Positions 13,116 to 22,237 are shown, counted from the stretch's first letter. The stretch is DNA of 64,000 nucleotides from Pseudohongiella acticola (GCF_001758195.1 NZ_MASR01000001.1:1054001-1118000), one strand, 5' to 3'. Notes: a model not told the origin generated them from the sequence alone. A program made the numbers and translations.

Positions 13116-13162
13116 GATTATTCCTCCGTTTATGGTGGTGTATCTGTGAGAAATTAGTGTCT

Positions 13163-13330
13163 CTACAAATCCCCGAACCGGTTGGCAGACTGCGCCATAC
13201 GCATCATTTCGTGCTCTTCCAGGGACCGGAGTGATTCCATCAACTCTTTGGCAGAGGGGATATCCGCCCTGGAGGCGAGATAGCGATACAGTTCAATCAC
13301 CTGCTGGTGTTGATCGACTATCACCTCCAT
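13163..13330 (-). CDS. Short helical protein, homologous to the C-terminal third of the protein at 29112
   Basis: From an ATG at 13330 this encodes 55 residues (MEVIVDQHQQVIELYRYL and onward, ending NRFGDL). It aligns with the last ~55 residues of the 29112-29570 protein (VIDFHEQVIELYRTLLRKAEIPEAAELM, ending RMDDL), including HxQVIELYR and IPxAxELM. The N-terminal two-thirds is missing. An in-frame ATG at 13387 would overlap the preceding RNase gene by 35 bp and adds unrelated residues, so I prefer 13330. It could be a working mini-protein coupled to the upstream gene or a truncated relic. Ribosome-binding sequence is weak. Confidence 0.55.
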   Translation of the reverse strand: MEVIVDQHQQVIELYRYLASRADIPSAKELMESLRSLEEHEMMRMAQSANRFGDL

Positions 13331-13352
13331 GATTTGCGGATTATCTCTTCGA

Positions 13353-14708
13353 TTACAGGCGCAAAATGTCACGATAGCCCGCGACATTCACCGCAAACGC
13401 GGTGTGCTCCTGCAAGTGCACCCGCATACCTTCAAGGGCTTCCGGGTCACCGTGAATCAGTTGAATTCGAGTAGTATCGGTCAGCGCTGACTGCTGTAAC
13501 CACTGGGTCAGTTCGAGGTAGTCTGCGTGCCCCGACAAACCGGAGATGACTTTGACAGTGGCTCTCAACGGTACCCAGCCTCCGTGGATTTTCACCGCAT
13601 CAACACCCTCCAGCATTTTTGCGCCCCGAGTGCCGCCCGCCTGATAACCGGTAAACAGCACCGTGGTTTTAGAATTGCCTAACAGGCGTTTAAAGTGGTG
13701 GAGAATACGGCCTCCTGTTGCCATGCCACTGCCAGCGATAACAATATGGGGGAAAGCATGTCCGGCAATCGCCTTCGATTCGTCCACCGTGCGGGTATAG
13801 GTCACGCCATCGCATAGGCGGTAGCATTGCTCGTGACTCAACCGGTGCTGATCACTGAACTGGCAGAAAATATCCGATACTTTGATCGCCATGGGGCTGT
13901 CGAGATAGATGGGCATTTTGGGGATATCGCCCTGATCCATCAGGGTCGCCAACAGATGTTGCAAGGCCTGCGCCCGCCCTACCGCAAAGGCCGGGACTAG
14001 CAGCACGCCGCCGCTTTTGGCGACACGGTTAACAATTTCCGCCAACTGCTGAAACGGATCTTGGGTGTCGTGCCGGCGGTTGCCGTAGGTGGACTCCATC
14101 AACAGCAGATCCAGCTCCGGCAATGGTCGAGGGGGGGTCATCAGCACATCATCGAAGCGACCGACATCACCAGAAAAGCCGATTCGTTTCCCTTCCGCTT
14201 CAACGATAATGCTGGCGGCGCCGAGAATATGACCGGCAGGCTGTAAATAAAAACGGATATCCCCGACCTCGATCTGTTCATCAAACTCCACAGACTGAAA
14301 TAGCCTCATGCTGGCTTCCGCCGTTTGACGGTCGTAAAGCGGCTCAGGGTGCGCGTGCTTGCCCAATTTATGTTTGCTGTAATACTTGGCGTCTTCCTCC
14401 TGGATATGGCCGCTGTCGGCCAATAAAATCTGACACAGGGCCTTAGTGGCGTGATGGGTAAACACCGGGCCGCGAAAGCCGCGCTTGTATAGCACCGGGA
14501 TATAACCGGAGTGATCCAGATGTGCGTGAGTGAGCAGCACCGCATCCAGTTTGTCGATGTCCAGGGGCAAGGTTTGCCAGTTGCGTTCCCGCAGCCACTT
14601 GTAGCCCTGGAACAAACCGCAATCGACTAATACGGTTGTCGTTTCAGTTTCCAGCAGAAATTTTGAGCCGGTAACGGTCTCGGTGCCGCCGACAAAGGTA
14701 ATTTTCAT
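13353..14708 (-). CDS. Metallo-beta-lactamase-fold beta-CASP RNase (CPSF/Ysh1-like)
   Basis: A 451-residue zinc-dependent nuclease of the RNA-processing MBL/beta-CASP group. Motifs run in order: LTHAHLDHSGYIP (HxHxDH, motif 2), PAGHILGAASI (motif 3), SGDVGRFDD (motif 4), MESTYGNRRH, then a beta-CASP domain (IVIAGSGMATGGRILHHFKR; FTGYQAGGTRG) and the C-terminal SGLSGHADYLEL (RMMBL). All metal ligands look intact. The start ATG overlaps the prs stop by 4 bp, so the two are translationally coupled. In this array it could supply nucleotides from RNA to the neighbouring phosphorylase; the RNA substrate is unknown. Confidence 0.92.
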   Translation of the reverse strand: MKITFVGGTETVTGSKFLLETETTTVLVDCGLFQGYKWLRERNWQTLPLDIDKLDAVLLTHAHLDHSGYIPVLYKRGFRGPVFTHHATKALCQILLADSGHIQEEDAKYYSKHKLGKHAHPEPLYDRQTAEASMRLFQSVEFDEQIEVGDIRFYLQPAGHILGAASIIVEAEGKRIGFSGDVGRFDDVLMTPPRPLPELDLLLMESTYGNRRHDTQDPFQQLAEIVNRVAKSGGVLLVPAFAVGRAQALQHLLATLMDQGDIPKMPIYLDSPMAIKVSDIFCQFSDQHRLSHEQCYRLCDGVTYTRTVDESKAIAGHAFPHIVIAGSGMATGGRILHHFKRLLGNSKTTVLFTGYQAGGTRGAKMLEGVDAVKIHGGWVPLRATVKVISGLSGHADYLELTQWLQQSALTDTTRIQLIHGDPEALEGMRVHLQEHTAFAVNVAGYRDILRL

Positions 14709-15631
14709 AATGATTTTCCTGGCAATTTAAGCATGCTGATAACGGGCGCAATCAGTTGCGACGTAATATCAATAGCGTTGGAAGGATGGGGGATGGTATT
14801 GGATGTGACCAGTTGGCTCAGGCCTGAGGCCAGTAAGGTTTTATCGGAGTGATCGGCAAATATGCCGTGCACCGCCACGCACTGAATGTTGTCGATACCT
14901 TTGGACCGAAGTGTTTTAACGCATTCCAGGATTGTTTGCCCGCTGGAAATAACGTCGTCGATAATCACTGCCGTTCTATCCCTGAATTCGTTGATGTCGG
15001 GCAGCATCACTTCGACTTGGCGATCCCCGAAGCGCTGCTTTTCCCCAATCACAAAAGGATGTTGACTAAAGGCAGCAATCTCATCAACCCATTGCTCGCT
15101 TTCGCTGTCGGGCCCTACCAACAGTAGGTTGCTTTGCGTTTTGAGCCAGTGCGCCAATGCCGGAGCCCCTTGCACAACACGACTGGGTATGGAATAGATT
15201 TCATCCAGAGAATGATAGCGATGCAAATGTGGATCGACCGTAACCAGCCAATCAGCATGTTGAGAAAGGCACTTGGCAAAAATACGTGAAGTAACCGCTT
15301 CCCCATCGACAAAACGGCGATCCTGACGCATATAACTGAGGTAAGGCGCCACTAACCCCACTTGCGACGCTCCCAGCTCCCGCAGTGTTTCCAATAAAAA
15401 CAACAACGGCAGATATTTGATGTTTGGGTGTGACAGATCAGCCACCACAATACAGGCGCGATTTTCTACATCAGATTGAATACGCAGATAGGACTCCCCA
15501 TCAGGAAACTGCCGAGCGTTAAACTCGCCAGGTTGACCACCAATCGCGTTACTGAGTGACTCAGCCAACGGATGATTGTTCAGGGAAAACACCACTGGAG
15601 ATTTATCTTTCACAGCCATCGCCTCGCTCAT
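14705..15631 (-). CDS. prs: Ribose-phosphate pyrophosphokinase (PRPP synthetase) family
   Basis: A 308-residue enzyme predicted to interconvert ribose-5-P plus ATP and PRPP plus AMP. Features are the RQFPDGESYLRI N-terminal strand, APYLSYMRQDRRF, the signature VDPHLHRYHSLDEIY, and the PRPP-binding loop AVIIDDVISSGQTI. The catalytic flexible loop after GPDSES is short, as in archaeal and plant class variants rather than the common bacterial type. It overlaps the phosphorylase stop by 4 bp at its start and the RNase start by 4 bp at its end, so three genes are tightly coupled. A housekeeping prs is expected elsewhere; this copy is accessory. Confidence 0.9.
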   Translation of the reverse strand: MSEAMAVKDKSPVVFSLNNHPLAESLSNAIGGQPGEFNARQFPDGESYLRIQSDVENRACIVVADLSHPNIKYLPLLFLLETLRELGASQVGLVAPYLSYMRQDRRFVDGEAVTSRIFAKCLSQHADWLVTVDPHLHRYHSLDEIYSIPSRVVQGAPALAHWLKTQSNLLLVGPDSESEQWVDEIAAFSQHPFVIGEKQRFGDRQVEVMLPDINEFRDRTAVIIDDVISSGQTILECVKTLRSKGIDNIQCVAVHGIFADHSDKTLLASGLSQLVTSNTIPHPSNAIDITSQLIAPVISMLKLPGKSL

Positions 15632-17136
15632 CGTTCCTTCTCGACCGTAAAAATTGTCGATTGGCGATAAAACGCCATCGCATACTGTTGCTCTCCGATC
15701 GTATCGGAACAGAGCGTAAATAAAGGTTGTCCGACGGTGACCTTGTCGCCGACTCGAGCATGTAGACGCAACCCCGCGGCGGCTGTAGCCGGAGCGCCTG
15801 CCAGCTTCGCCAGACGCGCGAGTTGCCGGTTATCGATAGCGCTAAGTGTGCCCGCAGTTGTGGCCGCTTCGAGATGTTGGTAGCTGGCGTCAGGCAGGGC
15901 TTTCATCCCACCCTGCGCGGCCAAAATGCGCTGGAACTGCTGCCAGGCTTTACCTTCATCCAAAATCGCGGTTGCTCTTTCCAGACCTTGTTCATATCGC
16001 TCTTGATATGCGAGTGAAAACAGATGTGCAGCCAGAAACAAGGCGCGCTCCCGAAGATCCTGCGGTGCATTTCCCTCGCACTGCAATACCGCCAGCACAT
16101 CCCGCGCCTCTTCTACCGGGCCGATTCCAAGCCCAACCGGTTGGCTACCATCTGTAATAAGGCAGCGAATTTGAATACCACAGGCAGCTCCCACCTGGGT
16201 AAAAAGTGAGGAAAGGCGCTCGGCGTCTTTTTGCGAACGCACCTTAGCGGTAGGGCCAACGGGAATGTCTATCACCGTATGCGTGGAACCGGCAGCGATT
16301 TTTTTGGATAAAACCGAGGCGATCAACTGCCCTTCACCATCCAAGTCCAGCGCCCGTTCAATGCGAATTAACAAGTCGTCGGCGGGGCTCAGGTTGACAG
16401 CGCCACCCCAAACAAGACAGGCATGGGTTTCAGCTACTACACGTTGAATCTCATCGAGCTCCAGATTGACGGAAGTCAAGACCTCCATGGTATCCGCAGT
16501 ACCGGCAGGAGAGGTGATCGCACGCGACGAGGTTTTAGGGATGGTGAGTCCAACAGCGCTAACAATGGACACCACTAGAGGTGTGGTGCGGTTGCCCGGC
16601 AGCCCACCGATGCAGTGCTTATCGAGAATCATGGTTTCGCCAGGCCATCGCAACCGCTTACCACAGGCCACCATGGCCTGGGTGAGACTGATGATTTCTT
16701 CCACGTCTAAATGGCTACCCGCGCACACACTGAGGAAACTGGCGATTTCGATATCCGAATAGCGGTGGTCGCTGATGTCCTCGACGATAGCGGTAATCTC
16801 TTGATCACTGAGTTTGTGCCCAAATATTTTTTTGCGAACCCCAGCGAGCGATGTCACCACCGGTGCATGACCGACAATAATCGCAGCGCCATCGATGGCA
16901 CCCAGGCGGCGCATGGCAATTTTGGATAACCCTGCACTCCCCGAAACCAATACCTGTTCGTCCACCACATTCAACGTGGCGATAACACTGTTTTCCCCGT
17001 ACCGCAGCATGACACGGCTGTTGGCAATGAACCCTTCGGAGCGGCAGATATGGCAATCGCTACGCATATATACCACCGGTTCCTGGTGAGTGTTTATGCC
17101 CATGTCTGCTGCTTTAAGCTCGTTTATGGCATTCAT
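15628..17136 (-). CDS. AMP phosphorylase / thymidine phosphorylase family protein
   Basis: A 502-residue nucleoside/nucleotide phosphorylase. The length and an extra ~85-residue N-terminal domain match the archaeal AMP phosphorylase branch rather than ordinary DeoA (about 440). The core contains GKRLRWPG, ILDKHCIGGLPGNRTTPLVV and PKTSSRAITSPAGTADTMEVL, the phosphate- and base-binding loops. A C-terminal barrel-sandwich domain follows (RVGDKVTVGQPLFTLCSD). AMP phosphorylases release ribose 1,5-bisphosphate and base from AMP. The N-terminal segment RSDCHICRSEGF has two Cys in a CHIC arrangement. The ATG overlaps the upstream stop by 1 bp (TAATG). Substrate (AMP versus thymidine or uridine) cannot be fixed from sequence. 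Confidence 0.85.
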   Translation of the reverse strand: MNAINELKAADMGINTHQEPVVYMRSDCHICRSEGFIANSRVMLRYGENSVIATLNVVDEQVLVSGSAGLSKIAMRRLGAIDGAAIIVGHAPVVTSLAGVRKKIFGHKLSDQEITAIVEDISDHRYSDIEIASFLSVCAGSHLDVEEIISLTQAMVACGKRLRWPGETMILDKHCIGGLPGNRTTPLVVSIVSAVGLTIPKTSSRAITSPAGTADTMEVLTSVNLELDEIQRVVAETHACLVWGGAVNLSPADDLLIRIERALDLDGEGQLIASVLSKKIAAGSTHTVIDIPVGPTAKVRSQKDAERLSSLFTQVGAACGIQIRCLITDGSQPVGLGIGPVEEARDVLAVLQCEGNAPQDLRERALFLAAHLFSLAYQERYEQGLERATAILDEGKAWQQFQRILAAQGGMKALPDASYQHLEAATTAGTLSAIDNRQLARLAKLAGAPATAAAGLRLHARVGDKVTVGQPLFTLCSDTIGEQQYAMAFYRQSTIFTVEKER

Positions 17137-17504
17137 TAGCGTTTCCCACGCGCACTAGGTGGTGACTTATGGCAGCTCCAAGGTTCATGGCTAGCATTTT
17201 CCTTTATGTTGCCATCAACAAATTTGTAATAATCTTCTTTATAGTGCGTCCACCAGTCATGACTCACGTCAACGCCGTAGTTTTTCAAAGTCTCTTCTAT
17301 ATCATCCAGACAAATCCTGGAGGCGTCATAAGCGAGATTCAGCACATGATTTTTTCCGTCAAAGGTAACCGCATCAAGACCATAAAGCTGATCTACCTCG
17401 GCAATAGCCGCTTGTAGCTTTCTCTGGCCGACAGATTCCAATTTTAAATGGCGCCTCACCAGATTGACTTCGGAGACACCCAATCTATGTTTTCTATCTC
17501 TCAT
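17136..17504 (-). CDS. HMA-like small protein without the CxxC metal motif
   Basis: A 122-residue soluble protein. Residues ~8-80 have the look of a beta-alpha-beta-beta-alpha-beta (ferredoxin-like) fold seen in HMA domains (VNLVRRHLKL, LDAVTFDGKNHVLNLAYDASRICLDDIEETLKNYGV), but there is no MxCxxC. The tail is rich in His, Trp and Lys (DVSHDWWTHYKEDYYKF; EPWSCHK). Function unknown; it may bind metal with His residues. It is coupled (1-bp overlap) to the phosphorylase downstream. A decayed second copy lies at 24858-25162, with the same WW and YY landmarks. Confidence 0.7.
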   Translation of the reverse strand: MRDRKHRLGVSEVNLVRRHLKLESVGQRKLQAAIAEVDQLYGLDAVTFDGKNHVLNLAYDASRICLDDIEETLKNYGVDVSHDWWTHYKEDYYKFVDGNIKENASHEPWSCHKSPPSARGKR

Positions 17505-17648
17505 TTATAGTTTCCTCGGACAGACAAAGTGGGCAAACAATCCATCTATTTTTTGTTTAGGGGCGGGTTTGTTTTTCAGGCTCGGATTCATGCTCCATCA
17601 TCGTTACACCAATAGGGGGCGATTAGTTTTTTCATCGGAGTACCCTCA

Positions 17649-18299
17649 TTAGTTAGAAACAGTTTTATCGACGTTTAATTTCGGAATCCATGCCGGCGTG
17701 ACTTCCATATAGCGGCGATAGTCATCACCGAATTCCTTCAATGCCATGCGCTCCTCACGCTTAGCGAGTCGCACGTAAACCACTACCAGAACCGGAAACA
17801 TAATCACGGTAAGGATCGTCGGCCACTGCAACAGAAATCCAAACATGATCAGGATAAATGCGGTGTACTGCGGGTGGCGGAAACGGGCATACCAGCCGGT
17901 AGTCGCTAGCGACCGAGTCTGCTGCGCCTTGTGCAGTACACCCCACGCCGAGGCCAGCAAAAAGAAACCCAAAATGATCAGAACATTACTGGCGATATGC
18001 AGCGGATCCCAATGTGGGCTGCCTTCAAAACCAAGCAACGTGTGCAACAGGTGGCCGTTTTCGTGGGACAGAAAATCAATGCCAGGATATTTTTCCGCCA
18101 ACCAGCCGGAGAGAAAATAAATGGTTAATGGAAAGCCATACATCTCAGTAAATAGGGCAATAACAAACGCCGAGAAAGCGCCAAAGCTTCGCCAGTCGGT
18201 TTTGGTTTGCGGCTTGGTAAAGCTGAAGGCAAAGAAGATAAATATCGCCGAATTGAGTATCACCAGCGTCCAAAGGCCGTAAGCAGATTCACCGTGCAT
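17649..18299 (-). CDS. Isoprenylcysteine carboxyl methyltransferase-like membrane protein
   Basis: From ATG 18299 this encodes 216 residues with about five membrane helices. The C-terminal half has the family signature GWYARFRHPQYTAFILIMFGFLLQW, followed by REERMALKEFGDDYRRYMEVTPAWIP. This is the S-adenosylmethionine-binding RHPxY and EE/YxxY arrangement of ICMT/PEMT-fold enzymes. I reject the upstream start at 18443 because it would run into the next gene. Homologues often sit next to copper ATPases; the methyl acceptor is unknown. The decayed copy of this block at 24.3-25.2 kb lacks it. Confidence 0.82.
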   Translation of the reverse strand: MHGESAYGLWTLVILNSAIFIFFAFSFTKPQTKTDWRSFGAFSAFVIALFTEMYGFPLTIYFLSGWLAEKYPGIDFLSHENGHLLHTLLGFEGSPHWDPLHIASNVLIILGFFLLASAWGVLHKAQQTRSLATTGWYARFRHPQYTAFILIMFGFLLQWPTILTVIMFPVLVVVYVRLAKREERMALKEFGDDYRRYMEVTPAWIPKLNVDKTVSN

Positions 18300-18324
18300 G
18301 CTTCTCCTCCTGTAATGTATTGGG

Positions 18325-18618
18325 TTAATGGTGGTGACGATTTTCGTTTTCTCGGCGGCCTTCTTCCAAACCACGTTGATAGGCATCGTGCTCGGATTCA
18401 TCCTCGTGCTGGCCATGGTCACCATGACCGCCATGCCCCCCATGTCCTCCGTGCATAAATAAATGCATAAACGGACAGGCTAAGAGAATCAAGAAAGGCA
18501 AAAACTGCCAGACGTGCTGCCGGTGCTCAATCAATAGGAAATAGCTTGCCGCTGCAATTAAACCCAAGGCGGCCAGACCTTTGGGGGTCAACCAGAACGA
18601 TGGTTTTTGGGTTGCCAT
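18325..18618 (-). CDS. DUF2933 small His-rich membrane protein
   Basis: The ATG at 18618 is preceded by AGGTGTGAC. The 97-residue product has two short hydrophobic segments (GLAALGLIAAASYFLLIEH; FLPFLILLACPFMHLFMH), then a Gly/His-repeat tail (four HGGHG-like units) and an acidic, Arg-rich end (EGRRENENRHHH). This matches DUF2933 proteins found beside copper and silver exporters. The His-rich tail is a probable metal sink. It lies 66 bp downstream of the P-type ATPase. A decayed copy lies at 24475-24768. Confidence 0.82.
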   Translation of the reverse strand: MATQKPSFWLTPKGLAALGLIAAASYFLLIEHRQHVWQFLPFLILLACPFMHLFMHGGHGGHGGHGDHGQHEDESEHDAYQRGLEEGRRENENRHHH

Positions 18619-18684
18619 GTCACACCTCATTAATGAAATTGAAATGTTCCGCCTATTGGGCGGCACTGTTTACCGGTTGTCAGA

Positions 18685-21219
18685 TTATTTATCCACATTC
18701 AGTTTTACCCGCTTGAGGCGCAAAGAATTGCCGATCACCGACAGGGAGCTGATGGTCATAGCGATCACCCCGATCATGGGATGGAGCAGGCCCACGGCGG
18801 CAATGGGGATGGCCGCCAGGTTGTAGAACCAGGCCCAGAACAGGTTTTCCACTATCTTGCGGAAGGTCGCCCGTGACAGGCGAATGGCTTCCACCACCTT
18901 GGACAGTTCGCCTTTCACCAGGGTGACATCCGCCGCTTCGATGGCGACGTCGGCGCCGGCACCGATGGCGATGCCCACATTGGCCTGTTTGAGTGCCGGC
19001 GCGTCGTTGATGCCGTCGCCCACCATGGCCACCAGCTGGCCATATTTGTCCTGCAGCTTTTTGATGGCGTCTACCTTGCCTTCCGGCAAGACACCCGCCA
19101 GCACCTCGTCGATGCCCACCTGATCGGCGACGTGTCGTGCGGTGCGTTCGTTGTCCCCGGTGATCATGACGGTATGAATGCCCAACTGGTGAAGAGCGGC
19201 AATGGCAGCTTTCGAGTCTTCCTTTATGGTATCGGCCACGGCGACAATGCCGGCCGCGCGGTGTCCGACGGCCACCAGCATGGCGGTCTTGCCCTCTTTT
19301 TCCAACCGAACCAGGGCCTCTTCCAGGTCGCTCAGCTCGATATCCGCTTCATTGAGAAGCCGGCGGCTGCCGACGCGAATGAGCTGGTCGTCGACCCGGC
19401 CTTCCACACCACGGGCAGTGATGGCTCGAAAATCCCTCACGGTGGGAACTTCCAGGTTCTTTTCCCTGGCGCCCTCCACGATCGATTGTCCCAAAGGGTG
19501 TTCGGAGCCAGCTTCCACTGATGCGGCGAACCTAAGTACATCGGCCTCATTAAAATCGGCGGTGGCGATGACATCGGTAAGTGCCGGTTCGCCTTTGGTG
19601 ATGGTGCCTGTTTTGTCGAGGACCACGGCCTTTATATCTTTCAGCGACTGGATGGCTTCGCCGGAGCGAATCAGAACACCGGATTCTGCGCCGAGTCCCG
19701 AGCCGACCATGATGGCTGTGGGAGTGGCCAGCCCCAGGGCACAAGGACAGGCGATTACTAAGACGGAAATTGCCGCCAAAACCCCCAACATTAGGGGCGA
19801 AAGCTCTGGGTTGACCCAAGGCAGGAACTCGGCACCCCAGTAGAGAATTGGTCGCAGCGGCTCAGCGAACAGCACCCACACCACAAGGCTCGTCAAACTG
19901 ATGACAATAACTCCCGGGACAAATTTTGCGGTCAGTTTGTCGGCAAATTCCTGTATGGGCACCTTTGAACCCTGTGCCTGCTCCACCAACCCGACGACCT
20001 GTGACAGGAAGGTATCGGCACCCACCCGGGTGGCCCGCACCTGAAGCATGCCCTCCTTGTTGATGGTCGCACCAATCACCCCGTCGCCGGGCCCTTTTTC
20101 CACCGGCACTGACTCCCCGGTGGCAATAGATTCATCCAAATGGCTGCTACCCTCGACGATTTCGCCGTCGGTCGGTACCTTGGCGCCGGGCCGGACCACC
20201 ATGATGTCTCCCACTTGTAATTCTGCCACCGGGACTTCAACTTCCTGCCCGTCCCGCAACACAGAGGCGGTCTTGGCGCCGAGCTTCAGCAGCTTTTTGA
20301 TCGCCTGCGACGCTCTACCCTTGGCCCGGGTTTCAAGGTAGCGGCCGAGCATGTGGAATGTCATGATGGTGGCGGCCATCTCAATAAAGGAGGTCATGGG
20401 ATAAACAAATCCCACCAGTCCAATCAGATAGGGTGGCAGGCTGCCCATGGAGATGAGCACGTCCATATTGGCGGTGCGGTTGGTGAGGGAGCGCCAAGAT
20501 GAGCGGTGAGTGGCCCAACCACCCCGGAGGAACACCACGGGAAAGCCGAGCAGGGCCACCCAGGCCAGATAGCCTGACACCGGCACCCAGAGCATGTGTA
20601 CCATCATCAGCACCATGATCAGGGTGGTGGGTATGGCGGCGAACCACAGGCGCTTCCATGCCTGGTCGAGGTAGCGCTCCTCTACAGCTTCGTCCACTGC
20701 TGTGTCCGCTTGGGCCCGGCTTTCACTAACGCCTGCCACTTCGTATCCCGCCTTCTCAATGGCAACTTTGATCCTTTCCGCATCCACCGTTGCCACATCA
20801 AAACGAACCGTCACCTTGTGATTGGCAATATTGGTGGAAGTATCAGTAATGCCAGCAAGGCGCTTGACGGAGCTGGAAACAAGCCCAGCACAGTGATCGC
20901 TACCCATGCCTGGTACCATGAATACGGCTTCGCCGATTTTTCTGGAGGGTATGGATGTTATACTATCCACGTCGTAGCCAGCTTTTTCAATGGCGCTGCG
21001 GATCTGGTTGTCGCTGGTCAGCTTGGCGTCGAATTCAACCTGGACACGGTGATTGGCAATATTGGTGGTGAGGCTGATGATACCCGGCAGCCGCTCAACC
21101 GAAGTGGTGATCAGACCAGCGCAGTGGTTACTCCCCATGCCTGGCACTATCAGTTGAACGAACTTACTTTTCGGGCTGTTGACTGATTTCGACGAGGGAA
21201 AAGCTGTGGGGTGATCCAT
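18685..21219 (-). CDS. copA: Copper-type P-type ATPase (P1B) with two MGSxHC-variant HMA domains
   Basis: An 844-residue Cu(I)-exporting-type ATPase. Start ATG 21219 has GGAGAG just upstream. Two N-terminal HMA domains come first (about 20-85 and 95-160), but the usual GMxCxxC is GMGSNHCAGL in the first and GMGSDHCAGL in the second, leaving one Cys plus His per site. Eight membrane helices carry CPC (VIACPCALGLATPT, about residue 490), YN in TM7 and MTISS in TM8, the P1B-1 Cu(I) ligands. DKTGTITKGEPALT (phosphorylation), HPLGQSIV and GDGINDAPAL are intact. It follows a MerR regulator and an HMA protein in one array. Confidence 0.93.
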   Translation of the reverse strand: MDHPTAFPSSKSVNSPKSKFVQLIVPGMGSNHCAGLITTSVERLPGIISLTTNIANHRVQVEFDAKLTSDNQIRSAIEKAGYDVDSITSIPSRKIGEAVFMVPGMGSDHCAGLVSSSVKRLAGITDTSTNIANHKVTVRFDVATVDAERIKVAIEKAGYEVAGVSESRAQADTAVDEAVEERYLDQAWKRLWFAAIPTTLIMVLMMVHMLWVPVSGYLAWVALLGFPVVFLRGGWATHRSSWRSLTNRTANMDVLISMGSLPPYLIGLVGFVYPMTSFIEMAATIMTFHMLGRYLETRAKGRASQAIKKLLKLGAKTASVLRDGQEVEVPVAELQVGDIMVVRPGAKVPTDGEIVEGSSHLDESIATGESVPVEKGPGDGVIGATINKEGMLQVRATRVGADTFLSQVVGLVEQAQGSKVPIQEFADKLTAKFVPGVIVISLTSLVVWVLFAEPLRPILYWGAEFLPWVNPELSPLMLGVLAAISVLVIACPCALGLATPTAIMVGSGLGAESGVLIRSGEAIQSLKDIKAVVLDKTGTITKGEPALTDVIATADFNEADVLRFAASVEAGSEHPLGQSIVEGAREKNLEVPTVRDFRAITARGVEGRVDDQLIRVGSRRLLNEADIELSDLEEALVRLEKEGKTAMLVAVGHRAAGIVAVADTIKEDSKAAIAALHQLGIHTVMITGDNERTARHVADQVGIDEVLAGVLPEGKVDAIKKLQDKYGQLVAMVGDGINDAPALKQANVGIAIGAGADVAIEAADVTLVKGELSKVVEAIRLSRATFRKIVENLFWAWFYNLAAIPIAAVGLLHPMIGVIAMTISSLSVIGNSLRLKRVKLNVDK

Positions 21220-21359
21220 GTATCTCTCCAATTTTCAGACCATTTTTTACGGAAGAGGCAATCTCTTTTCAATTTATTAAGCAGCTAACAAACCAGATTT
21301 CACGCCTGTAGCATGCATAGGCTTACCAACTGCTAGTTACTCCAACCATCAGCCATAAA

Positions 21360-21677
21360 CTAATTGATTTGGGTCGAAGGAAAACCCGCTCGATCCAACG
21401 CCTCTATCAGAGCGCTAGACTCGACCATGCCAACGACCGAAGCGACACCCGTCGCCAGGTCCATACACGCATCGTTTACGCCGGAAACAGTGCGTAGCGT
21501 TTGCTCAATGCTTTTTACACAACCACCGCATGTGGCGCCTTGCACCTGTAATCGCTGTAGGGGGATATCGCTATGTGAGCCAACACTGCTACCAGTAGTA
21601 TCTACAGTGGATGACTTGCTGGCGCAGCAACAGCCGTCCCGGTGATGGGTAGGACTCTCGAAATTCTGTGTATTCAT
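21360..21677 (-). CDS. Heavy-metal-associated (HMA) domain protein, putative copper chaperone
   Basis: A 105-residue protein. Residues 1-40 are Cys/His/Ser-rich and disordered-looking (HHRDGCCCASKSS). Residues ~40-105 form an HMA domain with the metal loop GATCGGCVKSIEQ, and the rest (VNDACMDLATGVASVV) fits the fold. The usual Met before the CxxC is Ala-Thr. It probably passes Cu to the ATPase downstream or to the MerR sensor upstream, from which it is 19 bp away. The triple Cys in the leader is uncommon for a simple chaperone. Confidence 0.85.
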   Translation of the reverse strand: MNTQNFESPTHHRDGCCCASKSSTVDTTGSSVGSHSDIPLQRLQVQGATCGGCVKSIEQTLRTVSGVNDACMDLATGVASVVGMVESSALIEALDRAGFPSTQIN

Positions 21678-21696
21678 GACAAATCCTTATGTTAAT

Positions 21697-22101
21697 TTAC
21701 TGAGCAAACTCTTCAATTAGGTGACAGATCATATCGCCGGTCGGCACCTTATCCGGCTTTTGGCTCCACTCGATCGCGGCCTGTTGCATGCGTTCCCGAA
21801 GTTGCTGAGTCTCCGCGAACCGTTGCTCAGTTTCATTCAGGCGGTGTTCAATCAAGCGGCGCACGGTTGGGCAAGGAGACTTTTTCTTATCCGCGTGGTT
21901 CAAGATTTCCTGAATATCCTCAACGGAAAAGCCCAGTTGCCGTGCACTTAGCACGAATCGCAAGCGGTTGTAATCACTTTCGCTGTATTCCCGATATCCA
22001 TTGGTTTTGTTCTTACCCGGTTTCAGAATCTTGATCCGGGTATAAAACCGCACGGTATCGGCCGTAACTCCTAAACGCCTGGCCATTTCGATAACTTTCA
22101 C
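21697..22101 (-). CDS. MerR-family regulator of the copA/nucleotide array
   Basis: I choose the GTG at 22101 because GAGGAGG lies 5 bp upstream and the product then begins at the helix-turn-helix (VKVIEMARRLGVTADTVRFYTRIKIL). It has 134 residues. The effector end has KKSPCPTVRRLIEHRL and DMICHLIEE, two Cys spaced about 40 apart, which suggests a metal or thiol sensor, though not the classic CueR CxxxxxxxxC loop. A near-perfect 21-bp palindrome inside a 19-bp-spacer promoter lies ahead of it (22238-22268), so it probably autoregulates and drives the whole minus-strand array. Confidence 0.88.
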   Translation of the reverse strand: MKVIEMARRLGVTADTVRFYTRIKILKPGKNKTNGYREYSESDYNRLRFVLSARQLGFSVEDIQEILNHADKKKSPCPTVRRLIEHRLNETEQRFAETQQLRERMQQAAIEWSQKPDKVPTGDMICHLIEEFAQ

Positions 22102-22237
22102 ACAGCCCTCCTCGCAGCTCAGTCTGACTATCGCAAGATTCAGATTAACCCCGAAGCTCTGTTCCTTGCCTTGATATGAGTCAATCATCAGTTCCAAACC
22201 CGAGAGAAAATCCAAAGACTTTATCCGGCTTTTTGCA

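Noticed and set aside
20596-21186. 196-codon plus-strand frame
   Set aside because: Antisense shadow of the P-type ATPase HMA region; repeats in it mirror the tandem HMA domains.
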